A stretch of DNA of 64,000 nt from assembly GCF_038811545.1 (NCBI RefSeq), contig NZ_CP133319.1:4104001-4168000 (forward strand), in the 5' to 3' direction. Positions 44,188-52,760 of the stretch are shown one piece after another; the first letter of the stretch is position 1; each line of letters begins with the position of its first letter. A program made the translations under genes and the position numbers. The notes under the pieces are model-generated. The model did not search any database and had not been told where the DNA came from. It was given only the letters and a program-made list of their open reading frames with translations. This DNA comes from Rhodoligotrophos sp. CJ14. GTDB lineage: Bacteria; Pseudomonadota; Alphaproteobacteria; Rhizobiales; Im1.

Positions 44188-44967
44188 TTATTCGCCGGTG
44201 AACTTTGCCTGACGCTTCTCATGAAAGGCGGCCATGCCTTCCTTGGCATCCTTCGAGGAGAGGATGCGCTGCGCCCATTTCTCCTCCAGCACCGCCGCAC
44301 GGTCCGGTCCGTCGTAATATTGCGCGCGCACCGCTTCCTTGATTGCCTGAATAGGGAGCGGCGCACCGCTGGCCAGCCGCTGCGCTGTGGCCTTTACCGT
44401 CGCATCAAACTCCGCATCCGGCACGACCTTGCTCATGAGCCCCAGCTCGAGCGCCCGGGCGGCAGTGATATCCTCGCCCAGCAGCAGGAGATCGAGGGTG
44501 CGGTTGCGGCCGATATGATGCACGAGCCGCACCATGCCGATGCTCCAGGTGGGGATGATGCCGAGATAGACATCGCCCGCCCGGAACTTGGCGGTCTCCG
44601 AAGCGATGCGGATATCGGCAGCCCAGGCAAGTCCGGTCCCGCCGCCGATGCACCAGCCGCGCACCGCGCTGATCACAGGCTTGGGGAAGGTTTCAATCCG
44701 CTCGACGAGGAGACGTCCGAGCTCACGGAACGACCGGCCTGTATCGGCCGTGTGCCGGCTTTCATCCCCGAGATCGGCGCCAGCCGAAAAGGCCCGCTCG
44801 CCCGCACCCCTGAGCACGACGACCCGCGTGTCTGCCTCGCTCTCGATGGCATCGAACGCCGCCTTGAGCTCGTTCAGCATCGTAAAGCTGGCGAGATTGA
44901 ACGGCGGCTTGTTCAGGGTGATTGTGGCTATGCCCTCGGCACGCTCCACAAGGATCTGCTCATACAT
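44188..44967 (-). CDS. Crotonase-family protein lacking both hydratase glutamates
   Basis: A 259-residue crotonase with oxyanion-hole segments AFSAGADLG and RGWCIGGGTGLAW. The two positions that carry Glu in enoyl-CoA hydratase are Gly (after GGGT) and Asp (in FRAGDVYLG), so simple hydration is unlikely. Crotonases with other residues here act as isomerases, dehalogenases, hydrolases or C-C lyases. ATG at 44967 has AAAGG at 8-base spacing. It sits 11 bases after the last permease gene of the same operon. Confidence 0.87.
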   Translation of the reverse strand: MYEQILVERAEGIATITLNKPPFNLASFTMLNELKAAFDAIESEADTRVVVLRGAGERAFSAGADLGDESRHTADTGRSFRELGRLLVERIETFPKPVISAVRGWCIGGGTGLAWAADIRIASETAKFRAGDVYLGIIPTWSIGMVRLVHHIGRNRTLDLLLLGEDITAARALELGLMSKVVPDAEFDATVKATAQRLASGAPLPIQAIKEAVRAQYYDGPDRAAVLEEKWAQRILSSKDAKEGMAAFHEKRQAKFTGE

Positions 44968-44978
44968 GGCTTGGCCTT

Positions 44979-45752
44979 TCATTTCCGAATGTTGCTGAGC
45001 CCGCCGAGCCGGTCGAGCACCAGCACGAGCGCGACGGAGAGCACGATCAGCATGGTGGAGATGGCGGCAACGGTCGGGTCGACCTGATCGGTGAGGTAGT
45101 TGTAGATGCGCACCGGCAGCGTCTGATAGCCCGGCCCGGCCACGAAGATCGTGACCGTCACCTCTGAGAACGAGATCAGGAACGCGAGCAGGAAAGCGGC
45201 GAGAATGCCGCGGCTGCAGACCGGCAGGATGATGCGCCAGAGCACGGTGGCCCGTGAGGCGCCGAGGTTCTCTGCGGCCCATTCGACCTCGATGGGCACA
45301 GCACTGAGGCTCGATTGAATGGTGCGGATGGCGAAGGGCGTGATCACCACCACATGGGCGAGCACGAGCCCCATGAACGTATTGTAGAGCCCGAACAGGT
45401 TCATGAACTGCAGCATGGCAATCCCGAACACCACCGCCGGCACGATGAGCGGCGACAGGAACAGCCCCTCCACCGCCTCGAGCCCCCTCAGCCGCCGGCC
45501 GCGCAGCAGCGCATAGGCAGCCAGCAGTGACAGCACCACCGAGATCAGCGCCGACACCAGCCCGAGCTGCAGGCTTAAGATGAAGGCGTTGAGAAAGCCG
45601 GGATAGGCGAAGGATGCCTCATACCAGCGCCACGAGAATTCGGAGAAGGGCAGGGCGAATACCGAGCCGGGGGTGAATGACATCCAGATCACCACCACGA
45701 TCGGCGCCAGCATGAAGATCAGCATCGCAATGTTGAGGATGAGCAGCATCAT
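44979..45752 (-). CDS. Spermidine/putrescine-type ABC permease (PotC-like)
   Basis: A 257-residue inner-membrane permease with six hydrophobic helices and the cytoplasmic EAA-type loop EWAAENLGASRATVLWRIILP at about residues 160-180. The first periplasmic part SVFALPFSEFSWRWYEASF is typical of PotC/YdcV-like subunits. It overlaps the other permease gene by 4 bases. Confidence 0.92.
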   Translation of the reverse strand: MMLLILNIAMLIFMLAPIVVVIWMSFTPGSVFALPFSEFSWRWYEASFAYPGFLNAFILSLQLGLVSALISVVLSLLAAYALLRGRRLRGLEAVEGLFLSPLIVPAVVFGIAMLQFMNLFGLYNTFMGLVLAHVVVITPFAIRTIQSSLSAVPIEVEWAAENLGASRATVLWRIILPVCSRGILAAFLLAFLISFSEVTVTIFVAGPGYQTLPVRIYNYLTDQVDPTVAAISTMLIVLSVALVLVLDRLGGLSNIRK

Positions 45753-46624
45753 GATGCTGCCCTCAGCTTGGCCTGACGCATGGCGGCGACCCGCCTCGAC
45801 AGCCAGATCGGCACGAGCGTGATCACCAGGAGGGCCATGGCCAAGGCGCCGCCGAACGGCCAGTTCAGCTCGACCAGGTTGACTTCATAGGCAACGAACG
45901 AGATCACCCGCGCGCGCGAGCCGCCGAGCAGCGCCGGCGTGGCGAAAGCCGCCATGTTCATGGTGAAATTGATGAAGGCGCCTGCGAGCAGCGCTGGCAA
46001 TGTGATCGGCAGGGTGACCCGCAAGAACACCTGCGCCTTGGACGCGCCGAGATTTTCCGCCGCCCATTTGAGCCGCGGATCAAGTGCGCTGAGCGCGGCC
46101 CAGAGCGGCAGCAGCACGAACAGGAAATGTCCCTGGACGAGGCCGATAATGATGCCGGTATCGTTGAACATCAGCTGCAGAGGTGCGGAGATGAGCCCAA
46201 GCTCGCGCAAGCCCCGGTTGATCACCCCGTTGCCGCCGAGGATCAGGCTCCAGCCGAAGGCCTTGACCACCACATTAACCAGCCACGGCGCCATGTAGAT
46301 GAGCAGGAGGAGCCCCTGCGTCCGCTTGGACAGGTTGGTGAGGAAAATGGCGACGGGATAGGCGAGCACGCAGGTGATCAGCGTGATGATCAAGCTCACC
46401 CGCGCGGTGCGCAGAAAGACGTCGAGATAGAACGGGTCGGCGAGCCGCGCGTAATTCTCGACCGTCCAGCGGGTGAAATCGATGCCCGACAGTGAGTAGG
46501 GATGAAAGCTGTTGATGATCGTCTGGATCAGCGGCCAGACATAGAAGGCCAGCATGACGAGGAACAGCGGCACCAGGAGGATGAGCGGTCCGAGACGACG
46601 CGCTTGGACGTCGCTTGCCATCAT
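45749..46624 (-). CDS. Spermidine/putrescine-type ABC permease (PotB-like)
   Basis: A 291-residue permease with six predicted helices. It has the EAA loop KWAAENLGASKAQVFLRVTLPITLP near residues 188-212 and an N-terminal FYVWPLIQTIINSF segment. It pairs with the PotC-like subunit. ATGA overlap with the ATPase gene upstream and a 4-base overlap downstream mark one operon. Confidence 0.92.
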   Translation of the reverse strand: MMASDVQARRLGPLILLVPLFLVMLAFYVWPLIQTIINSFHPYSLSGIDFTRWTVENYARLADPFYLDVFLRTARVSLIITLITCVLAYPVAIFLTNLSKRTQGLLLLIYMAPWLVNVVVKAFGWSLILGGNGVINRGLRELGLISAPLQLMFNDTGIIIGLVQGHFLFVLLPLWAALSALDPRLKWAAENLGASKAQVFLRVTLPITLPALLAGAFINFTMNMAAFATPALLGGSRARVISFVAYEVNLVELNWPFGGALAMALLVITLVPIWLSRRVAAMRQAKLRAAS

Positions 46625-47691
46625 TCGCCTCCATCGGGCTTGGCGATGACGTCATCGCGGCTCCAGCCGATGCGCACCATGTCTCCCGGCTTCGGCATGA
46701 ATTGGCCCAGATTAGGCACATCCGCCCGGATCAGCACGCCATTCACCGCGAGTGCGAGATCGACCCGGCTGCCGAGATAGGTGATCTCCGCCACCTTCGC
46801 ATCGAAACTGCCACCATCGAAGCTTGCATCACCAATGCGGATCCGCTCGGGGCGCAAGCTCACCCATGCCTTGGTCCCGGCGTGCCAGGCAAGGCCATCG
46901 GCGGGCGCTGAAACAGCAAGCCCGTTCCCACAATCGATGATGACATTGCTGCCCTCGACCCGGGCGACTTTGCCGGTGAGCAGGTTGACATGTCCGACGA
47001 AGGCGGCGACGAACTGGCTGGCCGGCGCGTCATAGAGCTGGTTGGCTGTCCCGACCTGTTGCAGGCTGCCCTGACGCAGCACCGCAATCCGGTCCGATAC
47101 GGCGAAGGCCTCTTGCAGGTCATGCGTGACCAGGATCGTGGTGATGCCGAGCCTCTGCTGCAAGCTGCGGATCTCGCCCCGCATTTCATCGCGCAGCTTG
47201 GCATCGAGATTGCTCAGGGGTTCATCGAGCAGAAGCAGGCTTGGCCTGACCACCACGGCGCGCGCGAGCGCCACCCGCTGCTGCTGGCCTCCCGACAATT
47301 CGCCGGGCAAGCGCTTGGCAAATTGCGCCATTCGCACCAGCTCCAGCGCCTCGGTGACGCGCTGGGCAAGCTCCGGTTTCGAAACCCGGCGCATCTTGAG
47401 CCCGAACGCGACATTGTCGAATACCGTGAGATGCGGGAATAGCGCATAATTCTGGAACACCAGCGCGGTATCCCGGGCCCGCATGGGCTTTTGATTGATG
47501 GACTGGCCGTTCAGATGGATCGAGCCCGAGTCGCTCTCGTAAATGCCTGCGATGATCCTGAGCAGGGTTGTCTTGCCACAGCCGGAAGGGCCCAGCAGAG
47601 AGAAAAACTCGCCTTTGGCGACCGAGAAGGAGACATCCTTCACCGCGGCCACAGAGCCGAATGACTTCGAAATTCCTTCAAGAGTAAGCAT
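46621..47691 (-). CDS. Spermidine/putrescine-type ABC ATPase (PotA-like)
   Basis: A 356-residue ATPase with Walker A GPSGCGKTT, Q-loop VFQNYALFPHLTV, signature LSGGQQQRVALARA, Walker B LLLLDEPLSNLD and the His switch in ILVTHDLQEA. A C-terminal TOBE domain (about 240-356) follows, usual for PotA, CysA and FbpC-type subunits. ATG at 47691 is chosen over a GTG 3 bases upstream because GGA spacing is better. The binding-protein gene ends 75 bases upstream. Confidence 0.93.
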   Translation of the reverse strand: MLTLEGISKSFGSVAAVKDVSFSVAKGEFFSLLGPSGCGKTTLLRIIAGIYESDSGSIHLNGQSINQKPMRARDTALVFQNYALFPHLTVFDNVAFGLKMRRVSKPELAQRVTEALELVRMAQFAKRLPGELSGGQQQRVALARAVVVRPSLLLLDEPLSNLDAKLRDEMRGEIRSLQQRLGITTILVTHDLQEAFAVSDRIAVLRQGSLQQVGTANQLYDAPASQFVAAFVGHVNLLTGKVARVEGSNVIIDCGNGLAVSAPADGLAWHAGTKAWVSLRPERIRIGDASFDGGSFDAKVAEITYLGSRVDLALAVNGVLIRADVPNLGQFMPKPGDMVRIGWSRDDVIAKPDGGE

Positions 47692-47766
47692 CACGCATCC
47701 GGTGCAAGTCGTCGGAAAGCCGCGGCGTAAAATGCGCCGCGGGGCCTAAAGCGATCCGTCGCTTGC

Positions 47767-48831
47767 TCAGCGCAACGATTCGACCTCGCGCTGGAACTGC
47801 TGGTTCCATTCGTTGCGCACGGTGGCGATATAGTCGTAATCGACCGTCTTCAATGACTTCAGGGCATCGCCCGTGATCACATGCTGGCCAGCCTCGCCGC
47901 CGAGCTTGACTGCCGTATTGAGCGGTGACTGCCCGAACCGCTCGGCGCGATAGGTGAGCACCTTCTCGCTGATGAGCCAGTTGAGCAGGGCGCGCGCGCC
48001 TTCGGAATTTGGCGCATTCTTCATGACGCCGGCAACGGTGGGGCTCATATAGGACCCCTCTGGAACGATCACGTCCACGGGCACCCCGCGCTTGGCGATC
48101 TCCCAGCCCGACGCATTTCCGAACACCGAAATGGCGCCGGTTTCCTGCTGCATCAGATCGGCGATCTTGGCGAAAGTGGTGGTCCAATCCACCACATTGG
48201 GGGCGAGCTTCTTGAGCGCTTCGAACCCGGGCTGGATATTGCGCTCATCCCCGCCATTCTCACGGGCAAGCTCGACCAGCAGATACATGCCATAGGTATT
48301 GGAAACCGGCGGAATGATGAGCGTCTTGCCGAACTCCGGCCGGAACAGGTCCTTCCACGTCTTGGGCGGTGCCCAGCCGTTCCGCTCGAAAACGTCCTTC
48401 TGATAGACGAGTGCGAGAATATCCGCGTAAGGAGCAACTCCGGTGTCCCCCAGCCGTGCGTTCGGCACCATTTTGCTGAGATTGGGCACGGCCTTCTCAT
48501 CCAGCGGCTCGAAGATCTGCTGCGCCATGCCTTGCTGGAACGCTGCGAGATCGCACATCACCACATCGACTTGCGGACTGTTCTTTTGCGCAATCGCCGT
48601 GGCGATGATCTCGGCAGAGGTAGCCTTGGGCACCAGCGTTACGGTGTAGCCGGTGTCCTTCTTGAACTCGTCCGCCCAGCCTTCCTTCTCGAGCATGGTC
48701 TGGATGGTGCCGCCCCAGCTCAGGAAATAGACCGTTCCCTTGTCCTGAGCCTCTGCGGCTGTGCCGCCTGTCATGAAAGCTGCTGCACCCAGTGCTATGG
48801 CAGCCTTATGAAAGTCGCGTCTTTTCCACAT
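47767..48831 (-). CDS. Periplasmic binding protein of the Pot/spermidine type
   Basis: A 354-residue secreted protein starting MWKRRDFHKAAIALGAAAF. The RRDFHK motif with a moderate hydrophobic core suggests Tat export, with cleavage near AAEAQDK. The mature part VYFLSWGGTIQTMLEKEGW and DVVMCDLAAFQQGMAQQ is typical of type II fold PotD-like proteins. It is the first gene of the second catabolic module. Since acyl-CoA enzymes follow, the ligand may be an organic acid or an amine-bearing acid rather than a polyamine. Confidence 0.9.
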   Translation of the reverse strand: MWKRRDFHKAAIALGAAAFMTGGTAAEAQDKGTVYFLSWGGTIQTMLEKEGWADEFKKDTGYTVTLVPKATSAEIIATAIAQKNSPQVDVVMCDLAAFQQGMAQQIFEPLDEKAVPNLSKMVPNARLGDTGVAPYADILALVYQKDVFERNGWAPPKTWKDLFRPEFGKTLIIPPVSNTYGMYLLVELARENGGDERNIQPGFEALKKLAPNVVDWTTTFAKIADLMQQETGAISVFGNASGWEIAKRGVPVDVIVPEGSYMSPTVAGVMKNAPNSEGARALLNWLISEKVLTYRAERFGQSPLNTAVKLGGEAGQHVITGDALKSLKTVDYDYIATVRNEWNQQFQREVESLR

Positions 48832-49032
48832 ACTCCGTCCCCCACAGTGTCACCCTCTGACACATAGTGCGAAGCGCGCGAGGAGCGGGCAAGCCACAAT
48901 TTTCTGGGGTTGAAGTTAGGAAAATACGAAGCGGTGGCATGGCGGGCGCCTTCGCTTTGCTCTGACATCGGATGGCGAGGATGTTGTCCATGGCCAATTG
49001 GCATCGCCAGCTCCTGACGATTCTCGCGAGCA

Positions 49033-49050
49033 CTTTCGCAATCGCGAAAG
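49033..49050. promoter_or_regulatory. Inverted repeat CTTTCGC-N4-GCGAAAG
   Basis: Perfect 7-base arms with a 4-base spacer, 131 bases before the chosen ftsH start. It may be an operator or a leader hairpin. Confidence 0.35.
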
Positions 49051-49120
49051 CATTCGCGACGATTTGAGCCGATCGAGCGAGCAACTCGTGTCGCTGTTTC
49101 ACGTTTCCGATCAAGCCCGT

Positions 49121-49142
49121 GTGCTAGCACTCCATTGAGTGC
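49121..49142. promoter_or_regulatory. Overlapping palindromes GTGCTAGCAC and GCACTC-N4-GAGTGC
   Basis: A 10-bp perfect palindrome overlaps a 6-base inverted repeat just before ftsH. The half-sites TAGCACTC and GAGTGC resemble those of the CIRCE heat-shock operator bound by HrcA, but the spacer is 4 instead of 9 bases. The position 39 bases before the ftsH start would suit a repressor site. Confidence 0.4.
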
Positions 49143-49180
49143 GTGAGGTCCATTCTGCCTTGCGCGATCCGGAGATCGCC

Positions 49181-51019
49181 GTGAACCAGCAGACCAAATT
49201 CAACATGTGGTACTGGGCCGCCGCGATCCTGGGCGTGCTGTTCCTTCAGTATGTCATCACCACGATGGTGCAGGTCGCGCAGATCCCCTACAGCGATTTC
49301 GAGAAATATCTTGAGCAGGGCAAGGTGGCGGAAGTCGCTATTTCCGATCGCTTCATCCAGGGGGTGCTGAAGGAGCCGCTGGCTGATGGCAAGACCCAGT
49401 TCGTAACCACCCGGGTCGATCCGGGCTTCGCCAACGAGCTGCAGCGCTATGGCGTCCGCTTTTCCGGGCAGGTGGAAAACACCTTTGTCCGTGATCTCTT
49501 GTCCTGGATCGTTCCGATGGCCCTGTTCATCGGGGTCTGGCTCTTCCTCTTGCGGCGCATGGGGGGCGGCCTCGGCGGCGGCCTGATGCAGATCGGCAAG
49601 AGCAAAGCCAAGATCTATGTCGAGGCAAATACGGGCGTCACCTTCAAAGACGTGGCCGGCGTCGATGAGGCCAAGGCCGAGCTCCAGGAAGTGGTCGCTT
49701 TCCTCAGGGACCCCAAGGAATATGGCCGTCTTGGTGGCCGCATGCCCAAGGGCATATTGCTGGTCGGTCCCCCGGGCACTGGCAAGACCTTGCTCGCCAA
49801 AGCCGTTGCCGGCGAGGCGAAAGTGCCCTTTTTCTCGATTTCAGGGTCCGAATTCGTCGAGATGTTCGTGGGCGTCGGCGCCGCGCGGGTGCGCGATCTC
49901 TTCGAACAGGCGCGCACGAAAGCGCCCGCCATCATCTTCATCGACGAGCTCGATGCGCTCGGCCGTGCCCGCGGCATCGGCCCGATTGGCGGGCATGATG
50001 AGAAGGAACAGACGCTCAATCAGCTTCTGGTCGAGCTGGATGGCTTTGACTCCTCCACCGGGCTTGTGCTGATCGGCGCCACGAACCGGCCGGAGATCCT
50101 CGATCCCGCTCTCCTGCGCGCCGGGCGATTTGACCGCCAAGTGCTGGTGGACAGGCCCGACAAGGTCGGCCGTACGCAGATTCTGGCGGTGCATCTGAAG
50201 AAGGCCAGGCTTGCCCCCGATGTGGACGCTGAGAAGGTGGCGGCGCTGACGCCCGGCTTCACCGGGGCCGATCTGGCCAATCTCGTCAATGAGGCAACCC
50301 TGCTTGCCACCCGCCGCGGTGCCAACGCGGTGACCATGTCCGATTTCAACAATGCCATCGAGCGGATGATTGCCGGCCTGGAGAAGCGAAACCGGCTGCT
50401 CAATCCGCGCGAACGCGAAATCGTGGCCTATCACGAGATGGGCCATGCGCTCGTTGCCATGGCGCTGCCGGGGGTCGATCCGGTGCACAAGGTCTCGATC
50501 ATTCCGCGCGGCATCGGTGCGCTGGGCTACACAATCCAGCGCCCGACCGAGGACCGCTTCCTCATGACCCGCGAAGAGCTTGAGAACAAGATGGCCGTTC
50601 TGCTGGGCGGACGCGCTGCGGAATGGATCATCTTCCATCACCTTTCGACCGGCGCCGCCGATGACTTGGCCAAGGTGACCGACATCGCCCGCGCCATGGT
50701 CACCCGCTATGGCATGTCCGAGAAGCTGGGCAATGTCGCCCTGGAGAAGGACCAGCGATCTTACCTCAGTCCCAATCCACTCGCGGATGGGCCGCGTGAG
50801 CGCGACTATTCGGAACAGACCGCAGCCGAAGTCGACGAGGAGGTGAGGCGCATCGTGGATACGGCCTTTGACCGGACAGTGGCTTTGCTGAGCGAGCGCC
50901 GCGCCATCCTCGACCGTACGGCGAGACAGCTGCTCGAGAAGGAAACCCTCGACGAGCAGGAGCTCAAAGATCTTGTCGGTGCCGACAAATCAGCGCCACT
51001 GGTCGCATCGATGCACTGA
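49181..51019 (+). CDS. ftsH: FtsH-family ATP-dependent zinc metalloprotease
   Basis: A 612-residue membrane-anchored AAA protease. Two transmembrane helices (about 8-28 and 107-127) flank a periplasmic domain. The AAA module has Walker A GPPGTGKT, Walker [11 protein letters not shown] and the second region of homology [20 protein letters not shown]. The protease site is [11 protein letters not shown] (HExxH) with a downstream acidic ligand in [17 protein letters not shown] at 49181 is preferred to a GTG at 49139 because GGAG lies 6 bases upstream. It is followed 44 bases later by a DegS-like protease gene. The sequence differs from housekeeping FtsH in its short C-terminal tail. Confidence 0.93.
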   Translation: MNQQTKFNMWYWAAAILGVLFLQYVITTMVQVAQIPYSDFEKYLEQGKVAEVAISDRFIQGVLKEPLADGKTQFVTTRVDPGFANELQRYGVRFSGQVENTFVRDLLSWIVPMALFIGVWLFLLRRMGGGLGGGLMQIGKSKAKIYVEANTGVTFKDVAGVDEAKAELQEVVAFLRDPKEYGRLGGRMPKGILLVGPPGTGKTLLAKAVAGEAKVPFFSISGSEFVEMFVGVGAARVRDLFEQARTKAPAIIFIDELDALGRARGIGPIGGHDEKEQTLNQLLVELDGFDSSTGLVLIGATNRPEILDPALLRAGRFDRQVLVDRPDKVGRTQILAVHLKKARLAPDVDAEKVAALTPGFTGADLANLVNEATLLATRRGANAVTMSDFNNAIERMIAGLEKRNRLLNPREREIVAYHEMGHALVAMALPGVDPVHKVSIIPRGIGALGYTIQRPTEDRFLMTREELENKMAVLLGGRAAEWIIFHHLSTGAADDLAKVTDIARAMVTRYGMSEKLGNVALEKDQRSYLSPNPLADGPRERDYSEQTAAEVDEEVRRIVDTAFDRTVALLSERRAILDRTARQLLEKETLDEQELKDLVGADKSAPLVASMH

Positions 51020-51063
51020 ATAACAGATACATTTTCCCCTGAGCCTGGAAACTGGAGAGAGGG

Positions 51064-52152
51064 ATGCGCAACCGCTTCGTGTCGATCTTGCTGCTCGTGC
51101 TCGTGGTGCTGCTCGGAGCACAGCTGGTTCGACCCTATTTGGATCGTGTGTTTTTCGCGGCGACTGAGCCGCGCGTCGTCACCCCAAGCGGAGCTCTTGC
51201 CGATTATGAGCAGACGGCGACAAAGATATTCGAGACGGTGGCGCCTTCCGTCGTCCAGGTCGTGGCGCAGCCCCCGCACAATCCCTTCGATGTCGATCCG
51301 AACGCCACCCAGTCTGGAACAGGCTTCGTCTGGGATGCTGCAGGCCACATCGTTACCAATGACCATGTGGTGTCCGGCGAGGCGACCATCGCGGTTCGCT
51401 TTGCCTCGGGCGAGATCGTGCCGGCCCAGGTGGTGGGCGAGGCGCCCAACTATGATCTCGCCGTTCTCCGTCTCAACCGGTCCATATCCCTGCCGCCGCC
51501 CATCACCATAGGCAAGTCCAGCGATCTCAAGGTGGGCCAAGCAGCCTTTGCGATCGGCAATCCATTTGGGCTCGAGCAATCGCTCACCACCGGGGTGATC
51601 AGTGCGCTGAAGCGCAGGCTGCCAACGAGCGGCGGCCGCGAGATCGCCGACGTGATCCAGACCGATGCGGCCATTAACCCCGGCAATTCCGGCGGGCCGC
51701 TTCTTGACTCGTCCGGACGTCTCATCGGCGTGAACACCGCCATTTACTCACCCTCCGGCGCCAATGCCGGCATCGGATTTGCCATTCCCATTGATGTCGT
51801 GAACCGAGTCGTCCCCGAGCTGATCCGAACCGGCCGTGTGCCCACACCCGGCATCGGCATTCTCGCAGCGGACGAGACCATCGCCACCCGCCTCGGCGTG
51901 ACCGGTGTCATCGTCGCCGGTGTCGTGCCGGGTTCGCCTGCCGCTCGCGCCGGCCTTGTCGGTATAGATCCCGCGGCGGACGCGATAGGCGATGTCATCA
52001 TTGAGGCCAACGGCGAGCCGGTCCGCAGGCTTTCAGATCTCACCGACCGGCTTGAACGGGCCGGCCCTGGCGCCACCATCGATCTCACCGTCATGCGCGA
52101 TAGCAACCGGCGCACCGTCAAAGTGGATGTGATCGATCTCGCCCAGCGCTAA
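51064..52152 (+). CDS. Membrane-anchored trypsin-like serine protease with one PDZ domain (DegS/HtrA-like)
   Basis: A 362-residue periplasmic protease with an uncleaved-looking N-terminal anchor (VSILLLVLVVLLGAQLV). The catalytic triad is visible as TNDHVV, NYDLAVLRL and DAAINPGNSGGPLLD, followed by one C-terminal PDZ domain (about 260-355; VAGVVPGSPAARAGL). One PDZ and a membrane anchor match DegS or Synechocystis-type HhoA rather than DegP. It is probably co-transcribed with ftsH, giving a membrane quality-control pair. Confidence 0.92.
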   Translation: MRNRFVSILLLVLVVLLGAQLVRPYLDRVFFAATEPRVVTPSGALADYEQTATKIFETVAPSVVQVVAQPPHNPFDVDPNATQSGTGFVWDAAGHIVTNDHVVSGEATIAVRFASGEIVPAQVVGEAPNYDLAVLRLNRSISLPPPITIGKSSDLKVGQAAFAIGNPFGLEQSLTTGVISALKRRLPTSGGREIADVIQTDAAINPGNSGGPLLDSSGRLIGVNTAIYSPSGANAGIGFAIPIDVVNRVVPELIRTGRVPTPGIGILAADETIATRLGVTGVIVAGVVPGSPAARAGLVGIDPAADAIGDVIIEANGEPVRRLSDLTDRLERAGPGATIDLTVMRDSNRRTVKVDVIDLAQR

Positions 52153-52244
52153 CGCGGGCCTTTACAACCGATTGTTTGGCGATTCTGTTACCGTCTGGTC
52201 CGCACCGGCTGACCGTGCAGGTGCCGTTGACAGGATCCATTTAT

Positions 52245-52268
52245 GTTGATATCAACGTTAATATCAAT
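52245..52268. promoter_or_regulatory. Tandem 12-bp palindromic boxes upstream of the VOC gene
   Basis: GTTGATATCAAC, a perfect 12-bp palindrome, is followed immediately by GTTAATATCAAT, an imperfect copy. The array ends 17 bases before the ATG and 6 bases before the AGGAGG ribosome site, where a repressor of the ArsR or MarR sort would block transcription. Confidence 0.55.
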
Positions 52269-52285
52269 TAGCCCAGGAGGCCGAA

Positions 52286-52711
52286 ATGCCAGATGACATT
52301 GCTCCCAAGAAACCCGAACGGCCGTTGCCCCTGAGGGGCGGCGTTGTCCCGTATCTCATGCTCGACGGCGCAGCTTCTGCCATTGAATTTTATGTCCGCG
52401 CCTTCGCTGGCGAGGAAATCGGCGAGAGGGCGAAGATGGAGGACGGCCGCATCCTGAATGCACGCGTGGACATCAATGGCGGCTCGGTGATGCTGATGGA
52501 TCCGATGCCCGAGCACGGTTATCCCGCAGTTCCACCCCAAGCCTTCAACCTGCACCTGCAGGTCGACAATGCCGACCGCTGGTTCGATCGTGCGGTCGCC
52601 GCCGGTTGCTCCGTGCTGATGCCGGTCGAGCTGATGTTTTGGGGAGACCGATACGGTATGGTGAAGGATCCCTTCGGCGTGACATGGGCGTTCGGTTCGA
52701 CACCGGAGTGA
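52286..52711 (+). CDS. VOC superfamily (glyoxalase/PhnB-like) protein
   Basis: A 141-residue PhnB-like protein with the paired beta-alpha-beta-beta-beta units of the vicinal oxygen chelate fold: VVPYLMLDGAASAIEFYVRAF, NLHLQVDNADRWFDRAVAAG and WGDRYGMVKDPFGVTWAF. Family members bind metal or small toxicants; the function of PhnB itself is unresolved. AGGAGG stands 5 bases before the ATG. The operator-like array upstream implies regulation. The DUF1428 gene follows 49 bases later. Confidence 0.87.
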   Translation: MPDDIAPKKPERPLPLRGGVVPYLMLDGAASAIEFYVRAFAGEEIGERAKMEDGRILNARVDINGGSVMLMDPMPEHGYPAVPPQAFNLHLQVDNADRWFDRAVAAGCSVLMPVELMFWGDRYGMVKDPFGVTWAFGSTPE

Positions 52712-52760
52712 TCAAGCTCAGCCAAACGAGACGCGATCGGAAGCTCCAACAGGGAGAGGA

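Larger units (their letters stand above)
48832..49180. other. Divergent intergenic region upstream of ftsH
   Basis: About 350 bases without a convincing gene between the Pot-type binding-protein gene (leftward) and ftsH (rightward). Visible structures are the hairpin CTTTCGC-AATC-GCGAAAG at 49033-49050 and the overlapping palindromes at 49121-49142. Promoters for both directions should lie here, but no consensus box is convincing by eye. Confidence 0.55.

Noticed and set aside
49121-49142. A true CIRCE element before ftsH
   Set aside because: CIRCE needs a 9-base spacer between half-sites; here it is 4. Reported only as CIRCE-like.
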